A stretch of 7,507 nt of DNA, from positions 1 through 7,507 of the forward strand of contig RGVT01000127.1 in assembly GCA_010027105.1 (NCBI GenBank), written 5' to 3'. The DNA comes from Planctomycetia bacterium (lineage in GTDB: Bacteria; Planctomycetota; Planctomycetia; Pirellulales; UBA1268). The notes below the pieces were generated by a model that saw only the letters and a program-made list of their open reading frames with translations, made no database searches and was not told the origin of the DNA. Each line of letters opens with the position of its first letter. The stretch's first letter is position 1. A program made the position numbers and the translations under genes. Shown piece by piece: positions 5,784 through 7,507 of the stretch.

Positions 5784-7507
5784 GTGATCCAATCCTCCGC
5801 AGCCGTCGATCGCCCCGGGGCAGTCCCCGCCGGCTCGGCCGGCACGAATCCGGCGGTGCTGCCCGCGCTCGACTGCCCCGGCAGTCGTGTCGTGCGGGAC
5901 CGGTTGCGTGCGATGGCGTCGGACCTCGTCGCCTCGTGGCGGGCCGACGGGATGCCCCCCGCGGCCCGCGGTTCGGCGGGGCTCCGCCGAGAGGCTGAAA
6001 AACTCGTGCGCCGCGCCGGTGGCCAGGCCGACGTGGTCGGCTGGACGATGGTCACGATCGTCTCGGAATATTGGCGCGAGCGGCTGGCTTCGGGGCCGTC
6101 CGGCCGGCGGCTCCTGCTGCTCCCAGACTGCCCGGCCGCGGAGGCGACGGGCGGCGGCGGAACGGTGCCCCACGTGTGCGGGCCGACCTGCGCCATCGGC
6201 ACGATCTGGTCGGCGGCCCGGGAAAGCGGCTGGGTCGTGGAGTCGACGGAGCGGGCGGTGCCCGCGATCGGCTCGCTGCTCACCGGCCAATACGACGGCA
6301 TCCTCGGCGTCGCGAAACTCTCGCACCTCGAAAAGGCGTTCGCGATGCTGCCGGCCTTCTCGCTGCCCATAGCCGCAGTTCCCTACGACCCGGCCGGTGC
6401 GACCGACGCGGTGGGCGGCCGCTGTGCGGCGGTTCTGTCGGCCGGGGCCCTCGACGTCGACTGGGTGCTGGGACTGCTCGGCGTGGCCGGCGGCGGTTCG
6501 GCGCCGGTGGGCGACTATCTGCCGCTCCTCCGTGAGGCCGCCGAGATGTTTTCCCCCCCGGCACTCGCCAGGCTGGCGGAGCGGGTCGGCGATCGCGGGG
6601 CGCTCGGCCCTGCGGGGGGCGACGCGGCCGGGGCGTGGTCGCCGCTCGTCGCCACGGCCGGCATGTCGGGCGACTACCTCGCCCGGGGCGGCAAGTTCCT
6701 CCGGCCGTTCATCTGCCTGGCGGCCTTCGACGCCCTCGAGGCCGACGGGGCGGCCACCCGCCCGGCCGCGGCGCCGCGTGAGGCCGTGAAGGCGGCGGCC
6801 GTGGCCATCGAAATCTTCCACAAGGCGTCGCTGATCCACGACGACATCGAAGATGGCGACGCGATGCGGTATGGCCGGCCCACGCTGCACCGCGAGCACG
6901 GGGTGCCCGCGGCGATCAATGCAGGCGACTACCTGCTCGGCCTCGGGTACAGGATGATCGCGACACTGCCGGGGGTCGAAGCGGAGGTCCACCGCGACCT
7001 GGTGGCGATCCTCGCCGACGCGCATGTGCGGTTGGCCCGTGGCCAGGGGGCCGAACTCTGGTGGCGCGACGCGGCCGACAAGCGGCTTTCGCCTGGTGAA
7101 GCCCTGGAGATCTACGGTCTCAAGACGTCCCCCGCATTCGAGGCCGCGGTGGCGATGGGCATCCGGCTCGCGGGTGTGCAGCCCGCCGCCGCGGGCGCCA
7201 TCGCCCGCTACGCCCTCCACGTCGGCACAGGCTTCCAGGTGCTCAACGACCTCAAGGACTGGGGCGGCGATCTCGAAAACGACCGGCGGGCCGCCGGAGA
7301 CCTGATCGGCGGCCGACCCACGGTGATGTGGGCCCTCGCGCTCGAGCGGACCGCTCCGGAGGCGATGGCCCGGCTGGGGGCGACCGCTGCCGAGGCTTCC
7401 TCCGGCTCCGACTCCGTGCGGATCGCGGCGGCCGTCGCCGCCGCCCGGGAGGTCTTCGAACGGGCCGACGTGTTCGGCCGCGCGGCTGCGATCGTCGACG
7501 AGCAGCG
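5784..7507 (+). CDS. Polyprenyl diphosphate synthase with N-terminal DUF116-like domain (3' end missing)
   Basis: 574 codons are visible and the gene runs off the right edge. The C-terminal half is a trans-isoprenyl diphosphate synthase, which joins isopentenyl diphosphate units to an allylic diphosphate. It has GGKFLRP (302-308), the first aspartate motif DDIED (353-357, in SLIHDDIEDGD), GRPTLHREHG just after, GDYLLG, GQGAEL (420-425), LKTS around K447, and the second motif as NDLKD (488-492), with Asn for the usual first Asp. Residues 4 and 5 before the first motif are Ser and Ala rather than aromatic, which in this family often goes with longer products. The first roughly 240 residues are extra. 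About 50-195 resemble DUF116 (RRLLLLPDC with C116, then CGPTCAIG with C132 and C136, YDGILGVAKL, PIAAVPY). The start is GTG at 5784, 10 bases after GGAG; an in-frame GTG at 5778 would be only 4 bases from that site. Confidence 0.92.
   Translation, partial: MIQSSAAVDRPGAVPAGSAGTNPAVLPALDCPGSRVVRDRLRAMASDLVASWRADGMPPAARGSAGLRREAEKLVRRAGGQADVVGWTMVTIVSEYWRERLASGPSGRRLLLLPDCPAAEATGGGGTVPHVCGPTCAIGTIWSAARESGWVVESTERAVPAIGSLLTGQYDGILGVAKLSHLEKAFAMLPAFSLPIAAVPYDPAGATDAVGGRCAAVLSAGALDVDWVLGLLGVAGGGSAPVGDYLPLLREAAEMFSPPALARLAERVGDRGALGPAGGDAAGAWSPLVATAGMSGDYLARGGKFLRPFICLAAFDALEADGAATRPAAAPREAVKAAAVAIEIFHKASLIHDDIEDGDAMRYGRPTLHREHGVPAAINAGDYLLGLGYRMIATLPGVEAEVHRDLVAILADAHVRLARGQGAELWWRDAADKRLSPGEALEIYGLKTSPAFEAAVAMGIRLAGVQPAAAGAIARYALHVGTGFQVLNDLKDWGGDLENDRRAAGDLIGGRPTVMWALALERTAPEAMARLGATAAEASSGSDSVRIAAAVAAAREVFERADVFGRAAAIVDEQ

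Noticed and set aside
5870..5887. Near-perfect palindrome CGACTGCC-CC-GGCAGTCG
   Set aside because: It is inside the prenyl synthase coding region. The 2-base loop is poor for an RNA hairpin, and such repeats arise readily in GC-rich coding DNA.
5637..7220. A 527-codon open frame on the minus strand
   Set aside because: It is antisense to the prenyl synthase, whose motifs are unmistakable. The translation is rich in Arg, Gly and Pro with no family features, as expected from a frame shadow in GC-rich DNA.

Overview
The window is very GC-rich (clearly above 65% by eye, not computed), densely coded, and third codon positions are almost always G or C. The protein set suggests a member of the Planctomycetota or a close relative: a GT9 heptosyltransferase-like end, a short YkvM-type QueF, a large TIM-barrel 'sugar phosphate isomerase', a HemN/HemW-like radical SAM protein of the FVANYPPF type, and a two-domain prenyl synthase. 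This placement rests on family resemblance recalled from memory and is moderately confident. No rRNA, tRNA, CRISPR array, transposase or integrase is visible, so this looks like ordinary chromosome.

Layout. (1) Positions 1-1349, plus strand: the 3' end of a GT9 glycosyltransferase overlaps by 16 bases a 341-residue membrane protein made of two similar five-helix halves (DMT-superfamily-like permease). (2) Positions 1350-1494: a 145-base gap between convergent genes, holding four inverted repeats, one of which looks like a dispersed palindromic element. (3) Positions 1495-3358: a queuosine-precursor (preQ0/preQ1) cluster. queC and queE are on the minus strand, and queF is divergent on the plus strand with only 18 bases between the queC and queF start codons. 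queD is not in the window. (4) Positions 3405-5692, plus strand: a TIM-barrel isomerase/epimerase-like gene whose stop overlaps the start of a HemN/HemW-like radical SAM gene (ATGA). (5) Positions 5784-7507, plus strand, running off the edge: a polyprenyl diphosphate synthase with a roughly 240-residue N-terminal extension resembling DUF116.

How the genes may work together. QueC, QueE and QueF cover three of the four steps from the QueD product to preQ1, for tRNA queuosine. The plus-strand series queF, TIM barrel, radical SAM and prenyl synthase has short gaps (46, -4 and 91 bases) and could be one transcript, although queF has a known separate function. The tight TIM-barrel/radical-SAM pair next to an unusual prenyl synthase is the most interesting part. 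It may belong to an isoprenoid-related pathway that continues past the right edge, but this is inferred from position only.
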